Origin: Nonomuraea montanisoli
GTDB lineage: Bacteria > Actinomycetota > Actinomycetes > Streptosporangiales > Streptosporangiaceae
Length of the DNA: 64,000 bases
NCBI RefSeq assembly: GCF_013363975.1
Contig: NZ_JABWGN010000007.1
Coordinates: 62,001 to 126,000, forward strand
Reading direction: 5' to 3'
Positions 15,553 to 24,323 of the stretch are shown here, one piece after another. Position 1 is the stretch's first letter. Every line of letters starts with the position of its first letter. The notes below the pieces were generated by a model. That model was not told the DNA's origin, did not search any database, and saw only the letters and a program-made list of their open reading frames with translations. A program made the translations under genes and the position numbers.

Positions 15553-16182
15553 CTACTCCTCATACGCCGAGTAGTAGATCGCCGCCTGCACCCGGCTCTT
15601 CAACCCCAGCTTGCCGAGCACCCTGCTCACGTGCGTCTTCGTCGTCGCCTCCGCCATGTCGAGCTCCTTGGCGATCTCCGCGTTGGACAGTCCCCGAGCC
15701 ACGCAGGCCAGCACCTCCCGCTCCCGAGGCGTCAGCCCGGACACGGCCTGCCGGTCGCGTGGCGGAGGCATCTCCGCGAAAGCCGAGATCAACCGCCGCG
15801 TGACAGCCGGCGAGATGAGCCCGTCCCCCCGAGCCACCACCCGAACGGCCTCCACCAGGCTCTCCGCGTCGGTGTTCTTCAGCAAGAACCCCGCCGCTCC
15901 AGCCCGAAGCGCCCCGAACACGTACTCGTCCACGTCGAACGTCGTCAAGATCAACACATCCGCCACCCCGGCCAACTCCCGGGTGGCCGAGATCCCGTCC
16001 AGCCGCGGCATGCGCACGTCCATCAACACGACGTCCGGCCGCTTCTCCCGTGCAAGCGCCACGGCCTCCTCCCCGTCGGCGGCCTCGCCCACGACCTCGA
16101 TGTCGTCGACGCCACCCAGGATCAGCACGATCCCGGCCCGCACCGCCGCATGGTCATCAGCCACCACCACCCGGATGGCCAT
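15553..16182 (-). CDS. NarL/LuxR-type response regulator
   Basis: A 209-residue response regulator. The receiver domain starts IRVVVADDHAAVRAG, with the phospho-acceptor Asp in DVVLMDVRMP (~54) and the conserved Lys in FLLKNTD (~105). The C-terminal LuxR HTH is LTPREREVLACVARGLSNAEIAKEL...TKTHVSRVLGKLGLKSR. The ATG at 16180-16182 gives the standard start; an upstream frame extension adds only unstructured sequence. It is 103 bases downstream of its cognate kinase. The target genes are not obvious. Confidence 0.95.
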   Translation of the reverse strand: MAIRVVVADDHAAVRAGIVLILGGVDDIEVVGEAADGEEAVALAREKRPDVVLMDVRMPRLDGISATRELAGVADVLILTTFDVDEYVFGALRAGAAGFLLKNTDAESLVEAVRVVARGDGLISPAVTRRLISAFAEMPPPRDRQAVSGLTPREREVLACVARGLSNAEIAKELDMAEATTKTHVSRVLGKLGLKSRVQAAIYYSAYEE

Positions 16183-16285
16183 CACCGCACCATCCACCGC
16201 GACGACCCCGAACGCCGCCGGTGCCCGACCAGCACCGGCCACGCAGCCACCGTCGAGGCGGCCGACAGCTCCTCAGCCCCGCAGG

Positions 16286-17656
16286 TCATGAAGCCACCAC
16301 CCCCGTGGGCAGAACAGCTTCCACCCGCCAGACAGCCACCTGCGATGACAACGTGTCGACCACCCCGGCCTCGCAAGATCCCCCGACAAGCAATGCCCGC
16401 TCCCGCATCCCCACCAACCCGGCCCCGGCTCCCGACAGCCACACCTCGCCCCGACGACCACGATCATCTCGATCCCCCGAGCGCCCGGAACCACCGCCAC
16501 CGCTACCACCGGCGACACCTCCACCGACCAGCGGGGCGCCGGCCCCATCGCCCAGAGAGGCGCCGGCACCCCCACTGACCAGAGGGGCCCCAGCACCCGC
16601 AGAGACCATGGCGGAGACCACACCGGGCACGGCGCCAGAAGCCCCGGAAGCGCCAGAAGCGAGCGGATTGTCCACGACCACCCTCACGCTCTCAGCCCTG
16701 TAACCCAGCACGACGCCCGCCGACCGCCCCCCATGCTTCAGCGCATTGGTCAGCGCCTCCTGCAGGATCCGATACCCCGCCAGATCGACAGAGGCCGGCA
16801 ACTCCCGCGGCTCCCCCTCGACCCGCAACTCCACGGTCATCCCCGCCTGCCGAGCCCGCTCGACCAGGCTCTCGGCGTCAGCCAACCGAGGCCGCACGGC
16901 GTCGCCGCCATTCCCGGAGCCGTCGTCCTGCCGCAACAGCCCGATCATGGCCCGCATCTCGGCCATCCCCTTGACGCTGTTCTCCCGTACCGACTCCATG
17001 ACCGTCCGCACCGTACGCGAATCAAGATCCTTCCGGGAGAGCACAGCCGTCGATTGAATCGCGATGGCGCTGAAGTGGTTGGCCACCATGTCATGAAGCT
17101 CGCGCGCCATGGCCGCCCGCTCGGCCGCGATGGCGGCCTGCCGATCGAGCTCCGCGAGCCGTGCCACCTGCTCCGCCCGAGCCCGTTCGGCCGCCGCCTG
17201 CTCTCGCTGTTGCCGCAACACCATCGCCGTCGTCACCGGCGAGATGAGCATCAGACCCACCTGAACCCCATATACCGCCGACGGCCGCCAGTCCTCCGTC
17301 AGGAACCAGGCGACGGCCCCCACCAGCACGGCCAGACAGCAGGCAACACCCAGCAACCACCGCGCGAACCTGGCGGGCCCATAGAGCGCCGCAGTGTAGA
17401 TGTTGTCCGTGTAGACCAGCAGAGTGGGCAGTGAAGGCCCCACGAACAGGTCCACCACCACGCCCAGCGTCCCCAGCCCCAACGACCCCAGAGGGCTCCG
17501 CCACCGTACGGCGATCCCGGCGCAGGTCAACGCCAGCGGAACGAGAAGCGCCCACTTGTCCGCCCCATGGCGAAAGACGGCGCCACCCGCGATGAGCAGC
17601 GCCCCGCACAGAAAAGCGGCCACCGCCCACAATCCCGCACTCCGCATGCCCCCCAT
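16286..17656 (-). CDS. NarL-family sensor histidine kinase with a low-complexity insert in the ATPase domain
   Basis: A 456-residue kinase. Four to five membrane helices occupy residues 1-150, a coiled linker rich in Ala/Arg/Glu follows, and the HisKA_3 helix carries the phospho-His in RELHDMVANHF (~186). The HATPase domain starts with RILQEALTNALKHG and reaches VVVDNP near 327. Some 70 residues of Gly/Ala/Ser/Pro repeats then separate it from GAGLVGMRERALLVGG (~405). Most relatives have only a short loop there. The frame is kept open throughout and the G2 box is intact, so the enzyme may work. It pairs with the adjacent response regulator. Confidence 0.88.
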   Translation of the reverse strand: MGGMRSAGLWAVAAFLCGALLIAGGAVFRHGADKWALLVPLALTCAGIAVRWRSPLGSLGLGTLGVVVDLFVGPSLPTLLVYTDNIYTAALYGPARFARWLLGVACCLAVLVGAVAWFLTEDWRPSAVYGVQVGLMLISPVTTAMVLRQQREQAAAERARAEQVARLAELDRQAAIAAERAAMARELHDMVANHFSAIAIQSTAVLSRKDLDSRTVRTVMESVRENSVKGMAEMRAMIGLLRQDDGSGNGGDAVRPRLADAESLVERARQAGMTVELRVEGEPRELPASVDLAGYRILQEALTNALKHGGRSAGVVLGYRAESVRVVVDNPLASGASGASGAVPGVVSAMVSAGAGAPLVSGGAGASLGDGAGAPLVGGGVAGGSGGGGSGRSGDRDDRGRRGEVWLSGAGAGLVGMRERALLVGGSCEAGVVDTLSSQVAVWRVEAVLPTGVVAS

Positions 17657-17696
17657 CACACCACCTCGCGCCGCCGCACCCCTCCTCCACCAGACC

Positions 17697-17730
17697 GCCT
17701 GTGGATACACCCTTCGATGTATCCACAGGC
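17697..17730. promoter_or_regulatory. 13-bp perfect inverted repeat in a divergent promoter region
   Basis: Arms gcctgtggataca (17697-17709) and tgtatccacaggc (17718-17730) with an eight-base spacer lie between the divergent kinase and membrane-protein genes. It may be an operator for either side. Each arm also contains a DnaA-box-like core (TGTGGATAC / GTATCCACA, one mismatch from canonical). As it lies upstream of the preferred starts on both sides, it supports those starts rather than longer frames. Confidence 0.5.
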
Positions 17731-17772
17731 TCCTATCCGCCGACGATGCGCGAGGCCGCCGCCCCCGCGACC

Positions 17773-18327
17773 ATGGAATTCGTGATTGTCGCCATCCTCA
17801 TCGGCTGCGAGATCGGCTTCTGGGTCCTCCTCGCCCTGGGCCTCGCGTCCCGCTACCTCTGGAAGCGCCGCACCCTGAGCACCGTCCTGCTCCTCTGCGT
17901 ACCGCTCCTGGACGTGATCCTGCTCACAGCGGCCGTCATCGACATGAGGGGAGGCGCCACGGCAGACCTCAGACACGGACTGGCGGCCGCCTATCTCTCG
18001 TACTCGATCGTCTTCGGCCACCGTACGATCCGCTGGGCGGACGCGAAGTTCCACCACCGCTTCGCCGGCGGCCCCCCACCCCCGCAGCCACCGGCGGGCG
18101 GCATGCCCAGAGCCCGCTACGAATGGGCGATGTGGCTCCGCATCGTCCTCGCCTACGCGCTGACCTGGGGCATCGTCCAAGCCCTCATCTGGCTCGTGAG
18201 CGACCCGGCGCGCACGGACTACCTCCTCGCCTTCGTGGGCGGCCTCCTCAAGATCCCCCTGATCGCCCTGATCTGGCCGGTCAGCCACACCCTCTGGCCC
18301 CGCAAACCGGAGTCCGCCAGATCCTGA
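17773..18327 (+). CDS. integral membrane protein, unknown family
   Basis: A 184-residue protein with about five membrane helices: EFVIVAILIGCEIGFWVLLALGLA at the very N-terminus, TVLLLCVPLLDVILLTAAVI, a loop with DLRHGLAAAYLSYSIVFGHRTIRWADAKFHHRF, then WLRIVLAYALTWGIVQALIWLV and a final LIALIWPVSHTLWP. A cytoplasmic Pro-rich loop lies mid-protein. The start at 17773 is chosen because the frame upstream runs through the inverted repeat; 17746 is an alternative. No enzyme motif is recognised. It is divergent from the two-component kinase. Confidence 0.7.
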   Translation: MEFVIVAILIGCEIGFWVLLALGLASRYLWKRRTLSTVLLLCVPLLDVILLTAAVIDMRGGATADLRHGLAAAYLSYSIVFGHRTIRWADAKFHHRFAGGPPPPQPPAGGMPRARYEWAMWLRIVLAYALTWGIVQALIWLVSDPARTDYLLAFVGGLLKIPLIALIWPVSHTLWPRKPESARS

Positions 18328-18383
18328 CCCGCAATCTGGTTCGAGACACTGCCGAAGGTCCGCTATGCTTGCTTACGCAGCGA

Positions 18384-18456
18384 GCGGCCGTAGCTCAATG
18401 GATAGAGCATCTGACTACGGATCAGAAGGTTGGGGTTTCGAGTACCTCCGGCCGCA
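18384..18456 (+). tRNA. tRNA-Arg(ACG)
   Basis: A 73-base tRNA with acceptor GCGGCCG/CGGCCGC, D-arm GCTCAATGGATAGAGC, anticodon stem TCTGA/TCAGA with loop CTACGGA (anticodon ACG), and T-loop TTCGAGT. No CCA is encoded. The T-stem has one G-T wobble. Its 3' end faces the remains of an integrase gene, so this locus was once an integration site. Confidence 0.93.
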
Positions 18457-18463
18457 CACATGC

Positions 18464-18503
18464 GAAAGGCCCGCCACCAGGGAAATTCTGGAGCGGGCCT
18501 TTC
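18464..18503 (+). terminator. terminator after tRNA-Arg
   Basis: Arms gaaaggcccgc (18464-18474) and gcgggcctttc (18493-18503) form an 11-bp perfect stem with an 18-base loop, eight bases after the tRNA. The right arm ends in TTTC followed by TCG. It fits a tRNA transcription terminator. Confidence 0.75.
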
Positions 18504-18539
18504 TCGTTCTGTCACTCGGCTGCTCTCTTCGGATTCTGT

Positions 18540-18936
18540 CAGAGCCACCCTGGGAGCTACCGAGGCGACCTGGCCCAGGAGAGCGCCTGAGATGGCTTCG
18601 GCAGCGGCCCGCTTGTCGCCCTCCATGAGGTGCCCGTACTACGTCCTACGTGATCGCGATGCTCGCGTGACCCAGCACGTCGGACACGACGTGAAGCGGG
18701 CGGCGTGCCCTGAGCGAGCCCGGCGCTTCGGGCCGGCTTGGAGAACAGGTGCGAGAAGGTATCGGGATCGGACGGGTTGCCGAAGGCCGTCGGGAACATC
18801 AATCCATGCTCCACCCACGACTCACCGGCCTGGAGCCGTTCCCGATCGTGCGTCGCCTTGTGCCGCCTGATCGCCTCGACGAGCTCCGGAGAGAGACAGA
18901 GTGTACGGCGTGATCGGGATCCGGTCGGGAGGTGGC
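18540..18936 (-). pseudogene. decayed tyrosine integrase next to tRNA-Arg
   Basis: Pieces of one tyrosine recombinase can be read in shifting frames on the minus strand: RRTLCLSPELVEAIRRHKA, then GESWVEHGLMFPTAFGNPSDP and FSHLFSKPARSAG, then LAQGTP. The HxxR-box segment is deleted at this point. Next comes PLHVVSDVLGHASIAIT ending in a stop, and in another frame YGHLMEGDKRAAAEAISGAL. The N-terminal half is missing and the frame is broken at least twice, so it is inactive. Its 3' end points at the 3' end of tRNA-Arg, the normal layout for an integrated element, so it is a scar of a lost element. Confidence 0.85.
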
Positions 18937-18943
18937 TCCCCGG

Positions 18944-20251
18944 CTATTCAGGCGCCGGCCCAGGATTTGCCCCCGGCTGTACGGCGTCGCCTCCGGCAGG
19001 GGCGATCTCCCCGGTGAAACTGCGCAACTCTCGGCTGAGCGCGGCCAGAGCAGCGGTCATGACGATGAGACCGCCCAGGATGACGAGCGCCGTCGCGCCG
19101 CCCAGCGCCGCGGCCAGTGCTCCGCCGAGGACCGGGCCGAAGGGTTTGAGTGCCATGCTGCACATGCTCAGGACCGCGCCCATCCGGCCGAGCATCTCTT
19201 CGGGCACCATCCGTGCGATCACCACGTTCAACACCACGTTCAGCGAGGGTGTGGACAGGGTGATGAACACCAAGGGAACCATGGGCCACCACGCTCCCCA
19301 GGGCAGCGCCGTGGCCGCCAGCGCGGCGCCGAAGACCGTCAGGACGACCAACAGCAGTCTGCCGGGCGGGAGGAGCTTTCCGATGCGTCCGGACAGCAGC
19401 GCCCCGGCCAGCCCGCCGATGCCGAGGCCGGCCAGGACCGTGCCGGTGGTGAGCGCACCACCGCCGCGTTCGCCGACAAGCACGATCAGAGGGATCAGGA
19501 ACGCCCCGCCCAGCAGGTTGAGGACCATCACCGCCGCAGTGACCTCCCGCAGGCCCCGCTGGCGCCACAGCCAAGTGACGGCCTCAACTGCTTTCCGGCG
19601 CATGCCACCCCGGATCGGGTGCTGCTCCTCGCCGTCCTCTCGTGCGGAGGTCTGCGACTGGTTCGCCGGGCGGCGCGGCACCTTCGCCAGCGCGTAGAAG
19701 ATCGTGGCGGCAAGGAAGGTGATGGTGTCGACGACGAAGGGCACCGCACGCCCCAGGCTGTACAGCAGGCCGCCGAGCGGAGGGCCGACCAGCCCGGCGG
19801 CATGGGTGCGGGACTCCTCTTGAGCGTAGGCGCTGTGAAGTTGGTTCGTGGGGACGATTCCGCGAATGGCCGTGCCCAGGACCGGCTCGATGAACGCAGC
19901 GCACAGCGCGTCGAGTACCGCCAGCGTGACGAAATGCCATATCTGCACCTGGTCGCTGAGGACCAGTGCTGCCAGCAGCGCCGAGACAACCGCCTGGAGA
20001 CCCTGGGCGGATATCAGCGTACGGCGACGGTCCCACTGATCCACCCAGACGCCGGCGGGCATCTGAACCAGAAGGAAGGCGACGGTGCGGGCTCCGGCAA
20101 CGACGCCCGCCAGTCCTGGGGAGCCGGTGAGCGCGAGCACCAGCAGCGGCATGGCCAGTCTGGTGAGCTCCGACCCCAATTCAGACACCGCGCTGCCGAT
20201 CCACAGCAATTGGAAACGGACGTTCCTGCGCAGCGGGACGACGTCGGTCAC
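18944..20251 (-). CDS. MFS efflux transporter (macrolide-exporter-like)
   Basis: A 435-residue, ~12-helix major facilitator. The first half shows the family's GSAVSELGSELTRLAMPLLVL start, the loop 2-3 motif (VWVDQWDRRRTL) and PVLGTAIRGIVP. The pattern (MefA/TetV-like, DHA3) suggests export of a drug or small metabolite. A GTG start is used. It begins directly after the integrase scar, is not in an operon, and has no adjacent regulator. The substrate cannot be told. Confidence 0.88.
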   Translation of the reverse strand: MTDVVPLRRNVRFQLLWIGSAVSELGSELTRLAMPLLVLALTGSPGLAGVVAGARTVAFLLVQMPAGVWVDQWDRRRTLISAQGLQAVVSALLAALVLSDQVQIWHFVTLAVLDALCAAFIEPVLGTAIRGIVPTNQLHSAYAQEESRTHAAGLVGPPLGGLLYSLGRAVPFVVDTITFLAATIFYALAKVPRRPANQSQTSAREDGEEQHPIRGGMRRKAVEAVTWLWRQRGLREVTAAVMVLNLLGGAFLIPLIVLVGERGGGALTTGTVLAGLGIGGLAGALLSGRIGKLLPPGRLLLVVLTVFGAALAATALPWGAWWPMVPLVFITLSTPSLNVVLNVVIARMVPEEMLGRMGAVLSMCSMALKPFGPVLGGALAAALGGATALVILGGLIVMTAALAALSRELRSFTGEIAPAGGDAVQPGANPGPAPE

Positions 20252-20452
20252 GGATCATCTTCCTTGGGTTGGGGAGCTACTCCCGGCCCGTGGTGCTGAG
20301 GCGGGACCCGGGGAAAATACTCATCAGGTATGACGCTGTCCACTGAATATCGCGGGCGGGTCATGCGCTCTTCCGCACCTGGAGCTGAACTCGTGCAGAG
20401 GATGCGCACGGTCAGCTGAAGCGGTGTGGGCGGTTTCGGCGACGGCCTTACG

Positions 20453-21664
20453 TCATCCGGTGGACCAGAGCACCCAGTCGGGCGGGTTCTCGCCGGCCCA
20501 GCCCAGTAACCAGGTCCGGGTGGAGTCGGGCTGCGCGGTGATGGCTATGAGCTGGGCGAAGTCGCCGGGCAGGTGTACGGGCGCCAGGCGTCCCTGTGCC
20601 AGGTGCGTCAGCATGTCGCCGTCCGACTCCGGGAGCCAGAATCCGCCGCTCCCGTCAGGGGCCATCTGGTCGCCGATGTTCCGCTCCACCGGCTTGCCGA
20701 GCCGCTGCGACCACGCGGCACCGTCCCAGTGCAGAATCAGCAGCCGAGCCGTGTCGCACGTGTCGTCCTCCACGGGCGTGCAGTCGGGAGCCGGGATGTC
20801 GGAGCCGACTCTGCCCACGGCCCAGACGTCGTCGGGTCCGGCGGCGAACTGGTCGGTGAGGTCCACCCACGATCGCCGTGCGTCCTGGGGCAGGTCCAGC
20901 TTGGGCGAGGGGATCGGGTGCCAGGCTCGTCCGTCCCAGCGAGCGAAGTGCGGCACGTTCTCCGCGGCGGTGTACTCGTCCGGTTCCTTGTCCTCGCTCC
21001 GCCGGAATCCGGTCGCCCAAGCCTCGTTCGCTCCCCGGACGCTGACCAGCTGCGGTGTCATTCCGAGCTCGTACCTGCGGGCAGAACCATCCGACCAGCG
21101 CACCAGGCCGGATCCCTTCCTGAGCCAGAGCCCGTCCGTGCCGACCGCTGCCATGACGTCCTTCGGACGGCTCTCCTCCGTCCATCCGGTGCCGTTCCAC
21201 CTGGCCACGCACTCCGACTTTCGACCTTCGCCCAACACCCACACGGCGCCCTCCCGCGTAGCGAGAACCCGCACCAGATTTACGGCGCACGCGGGCCCGG
21301 GCACCGACCCCCATGCCTGGCCGTCGTAGCGCCAGATCGCACCGCTGAAGCTGTCGGGATAGGTGTGGTGGCAGTCCATCTGGCGGCCGCCGACCACCCA
21401 GACCTGTCCGTCCCGCGTCGCGGCCACGTCGGCGGGATCGCCGTCGTTGAACGCCACCGCCATGCGCCACCCCTCCTCCTCCGTCATGGGCGGGGGTGTG
21501 GCCGCCGGGCTGTCTTTCCGGCCGCAGGCCATCGCCGGGTCGGGTGTGAAGATCTTCGCGGTGGGAGAGGGAGCCGGGGACGGGACAGCGGGCGCGCGGG
21601 CGGAGACGCAGGCTGTCAGACCTACGACGACCATGGCGAGGAGCAGCGGAAGTGAGCGGCGCAC
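20453..21664 (-). CDS. secreted lipoprotein, probable beta-propeller
   Basis: A 403-residue protein. From the GTG start the N-terminus is a clear lipoprotein signal (RRSLPLLLAMVVVGLTAC, lipobox LTAC) followed by a Pro/Ser/Ala linker. The rest has six or so repeats of the form ...VWVVGG...IWRYDGQAWGSV..., ...VWVLGEG...VARWNGTGWTEE..., ...HFARWDGRAWHPI..., ...LILHWDGAAWSQR. These W-x-G/W-D-G-xAW blades suggest a beta-propeller exposed on the cell surface. Function unknown. The longer frame upstream is rejected because it hides the signal peptide. Confidence 0.75.
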   Translation of the reverse strand: MRRSLPLLLAMVVVGLTACVSARAPAVPSPAPSPTAKIFTPDPAMACGRKDSPAATPPPMTEEEGWRMAVAFNDGDPADVAATRDGQVWVVGGRQMDCHHTYPDSFSGAIWRYDGQAWGSVPGPACAVNLVRVLATREGAVWVLGEGRKSECVARWNGTGWTEESRPKDVMAAVGTDGLWLRKGSGLVRWSDGSARRYELGMTPQLVSVRGANEAWATGFRRSEDKEPDEYTAAENVPHFARWDGRAWHPIPSPKLDLPQDARRSWVDLTDQFAAGPDDVWAVGRVGSDIPAPDCTPVEDDTCDTARLLILHWDGAAWSQRLGKPVERNIGDQMAPDGSGGFWLPESDGDMLTHLAQGRLAPVHLPGDFAQLIAITAQPDSTRTWLLGWAGENPPDWVLWSTG

Positions 21665-21919
21665 CCGGCTCAGCGTACGGCCCGATCGGACAGGAAGATC
21701 ACCTTCTGCCCGATGTCGAAGGAGAGCGGCACGCACCAGGTGTGCGGCCGTCGGCCGGGGTGCTGTGTACAGCAGCGAGGTACATCAACAGGGCCGCAGA
21801 AGCCCCTCAATTACGGGAACAGAGCGCTCGCCGCTCGGTGGGCAGGTTCAGGATGGAGAATCCTTCCAATCGTCCCGTCCCGCTGTCTCGGCTGCGGAGG
21901 GGGCTGCGATCATGCGGGC

Positions 21920-22423
21920 ATGGTCTCTCTTGCCCCCTCGGAACGCCGTCCCGCAGAGCCGGGCCTGATCAAGGTGTGGTTCCGGTTCGTGCCTCGGGAA
22001 GGCTGGCTTCCTTACGACACCGAAGGGCTCTGGGCCACGCGCTTGAGCCGAGACACCGCCTGCGTGGCGAACGTGCCGATCCTGCAGGACGGGGTCGCCG
22101 AGGGCGACGTGGTGCGTTTCAGCACCGATGACGAAGGTCTCCACTGGGCCTGTGAGCGGGTGGAAGCGTCGGGCAATTGCACGATCAGGGTCCTGCCTGT
22201 GCCGGACGGGCCCCTGGGACGAAGCGCGCAGGCCGTGAACGAGCAGCTGGCTCCGTTCGGGCTGAGCGGGGAATCCTTCAGCTCGGAGCTTCCCTTGGTC
22301 GCCTTCACCGTGCCTGCTGACGCGGACCTCGGACAGATCAAGGCGCTGCTGACGCGAGGCCGAACGGACGGCTGGTGGCACTTCCAGGAGTCCTGCATCA
22401 CCGATGCCTGGCGACGAGCCTAG
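21920..22423 (+). CDS. DUF4265 domain-containing protein
   Basis: A 167-residue protein matching the DUF4265 pattern: KVWFRFVPREGWLPYDTEGLWATRLSRDTACVANVPIL early, then DGVAEGDVVRFSTDDEG, and FSSELPLVAFTVPADADL in the second half. DUF4265 proteins are small cytoplasmic proteins of unknown function, common in actinobacteria and often near toxin-immunity or secretion genes; no such neighbour is visible here. The ATG at 21920 is chosen because the conserved region starts soon after it. Confidence 0.85.
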   Translation: MVSLAPSERRPAEPGLIKVWFRFVPREGWLPYDTEGLWATRLSRDTACVANVPILQDGVAEGDVVRFSTDDEGLHWACERVEASGNCTIRVLPVPDGPLGRSAQAVNEQLAPFGLSGESFSSELPLVAFTVPADADLGQIKALLTRGRTDGWWHFQESCITDAWRRA

Positions 22424-22471
22424 CCGGATCGCGCGGGCAGACAGTCCTCCCTGCTGTGAGCAGATGTGTGC

Positions 22472-22693
22472 TCATGCTTGCTGATCGGGCTGGACGATGA
22501 GCGTGTAGTCAACGCCTGTACGGAAGTCGTCGGAGGACCCGCGAATGGTCGGTTCGTGACGACCGGGCTTCAGCGGTGGGAGGCGCACCCAGAGGCCACA
22601 AGCGTAGGACGTGGTGGCTCCCTGCCCACCGGTCAGAGGAGATCTCACGAGTACATAGCGATCACGGACGCTGCTGAGACTGTTGCGTCTCAA
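22472..22693 (-). pseudogene. C-terminal fragment of an unidentified (probably exported) protein
   Basis: This 320-base gap holds one readable minus-strand piece of about 70 residues. It contains GLWVRLPPLKPGRHEPTIRG and ends FRTGVDYTLIVQ, which resembles the C-terminal beta-sandwich (...WVxLxPLxPGxHTIxFxG...YxLTV) of secreted actinobacterial proteins. There is no proper start codon or upstream domain; the first possible start is a TTG inside the fold. It is taken as the truncated tail of a lost gene. Nothing else is seen in the gap. Confidence 0.45.
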
Positions 22694-22745
22694 TCTGCTT
22701 CATGGTCAGCATCGGCCGGCTTCAGGAGCCGGTACATCTCAAGGT

Positions 22746-24224
22746 CTACTGGCAGGGGTCGGTGGACGCATCCACGGTCTTGTCCTTCAGCGAATCAGGG
22801 ATCACCGACGCCACCCGCACCCCGGGCCAGTCGGCGCCGATCACCAACTGCACGATCGGCCCGGACGCCTTCGCGGTGGGAGAGGCACTCGGCGTCGCGA
22901 CCTTGAAGGGCTCCGTGCTGGTGGGCTTGACCTTTCCGGCGATGGGGGTGCGCTTGTCCTTGCTCAGCCGGGCAGCGACCGCATCAGCGTATGCCGCCCC
23001 CTCCTGCAGGCGCTTCGCGTAGCGGACCTCTGTGACCGCCGTCGTGGGGGCGTTGCCGGTCTCGTCGACCACGAACCCCTGAGCGGCCAGTTCGTCGGCG
23101 GCCTGCTTGGCCAACCTCGGCTTGCCGGAGCCGTTGAGCACCTGGATGCGGACCTTGCCGTTGGGGATCTGCGCCTGCGGCGTTGCCGAGGCCGAGGCCG
23201 AGGGGCCGGGCGCGGCGATCCGGGTGACCTCGACATCGCTGCGCAACCTCGTGAAGAAGTCGTCTGCCGCCGGTTGGGTCAGCTGAACCCGGTTGTGGTC
23301 CGCGGGATACGCCTCCACCGGAACCGTGATGCCTTTCAGCTGGGCGGCCGTCATGCCCTGCACGCTCCGCGCGATCTCCAGGATGCGGTTCAGCGAAAGC
23401 TGGTCGTCCACCGTGACAGCGGCAACAGCGGCTTTGAGGAACTTGTTCAGTTTCCCGGGGTCGGTGAGCATGCCGCCGTCGGTGACCTTCTTCATCACCT
23501 GGGTGAGGAAGATCTGCTGCCGTTTGATGCGGGACAGGTCGCTGCCGTCGCCCATCGAGTAGCGAGCCCGCACATAGCCGAGTGCCTGCTCGCCGCTCAC
23601 CACATGCTTTCCCGCGGCCAGCACGAGCTTGGCCTTGGGATCGTTCACGGCCTTGGGCAGGCAGATCGAGATGCCGTCGAGCGCGTCGATGATGCCTTTG
23701 AAGCCGGTGAAATCCACCTTGACGAAGTGGTCCAACCTCAGCTTGGTCAGCGATTCGACGGTCCGCATCGCGCAGACGATGCCGCCGTCGTTGAAGGCGG
23801 AGTTGATCTGTCGCACGCCCGGCGCGAGAGGGACGCCGCTCGTGCTCTTGCACGGGGGGATGGCCACCATGAGATCGCGAGGGAAGCTGACCAGCGTCAC
23901 CTTGTCCCGGTCCGGGGACATGTGCAGCAACATGATCGTGTCGCTGCGTTCGCCCAGGCCTTGCGATTTCGCCCCGTACTTCTTGTTGTCGCCTTCCCGG
24001 GAATCCGACCCGACCAGCAACACGTTCAAGGCTCCGGTCTCAGGGGGACGCTGATCGCCGAGCTCGTTCGAGACGCTTTCGCGCTTCAGTCCGCTTTCCA
24101 GGCTTCGGTAGTAGGCGTAGGCGGCAAGAAGTGCCACGACCAGGAGGCCGGCCAAGCCGCTGCTTGCCCAGTACCCCCAGTGCGGACGTGATCCCCGTCG
24201 TTGTGGCGTGCCGCGTCTGCCCAT
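22746..24224 (-). CDS. LCP-family cell-wall glycopolymer ligase with LytR_C domain
   Basis: A 492-residue protein. A basic N-terminus and one membrane helix (GLAGLLVVALLAAYAYY) come first, followed by the LCP domain: NVLLVGSDSREG, RSDTIMLLHMSPDRDKVTLVSFPRDLMV with the conserved Arg/Asp, and GYVRARYSMGDGSDLSRIKRQQ. A LytR_C domain follows (KVRIQVLNGSGKPRLAKQAADELAAQGF, ~335-420). LCP enzymes attach teichoic-acid-like or arabinogalactan polymers to peptidoglycan outside the membrane. The ATG at 24222-24224 is preferred; the frame upstream adds 16 unlikely residues. It stands alone on the minus strand. Confidence 0.92.
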   Translation of the reverse strand: MGRRGTPQRRGSRPHWGYWASSGLAGLLVVALLAAYAYYRSLESGLKRESVSNELGDQRPPETGALNVLLVGSDSREGDNKKYGAKSQGLGERSDTIMLLHMSPDRDKVTLVSFPRDLMVAIPPCKSTSGVPLAPGVRQINSAFNDGGIVCAMRTVESLTKLRLDHFVKVDFTGFKGIIDALDGISICLPKAVNDPKAKLVLAAGKHVVSGEQALGYVRARYSMGDGSDLSRIKRQQIFLTQVMKKVTDGGMLTDPGKLNKFLKAAVAAVTVDDQLSLNRILEIARSVQGMTAAQLKGITVPVEAYPADHNRVQLTQPAADDFFTRLRSDVEVTRIAAPGPSASASATPQAQIPNGKVRIQVLNGSGKPRLAKQAADELAAQGFVVDETGNAPTTAVTEVRYAKRLQEGAAYADAVAARLSKDKRTPIAGKVKPTSTEPFKVATPSASPTAKASGPIVQLVIGADWPGVRVASVIPDSLKDKTVDASTDPCQ

Positions 24225-24323
24225 AGATGCCCCGTTCGTTCGCCCCTGTGGAGATCGCGAACACGGTAGCAAGATGACGGGCGATCGTCCCCTCTTCGTG
24301 TGCGTGTTCCGTCGTCACCGCTC

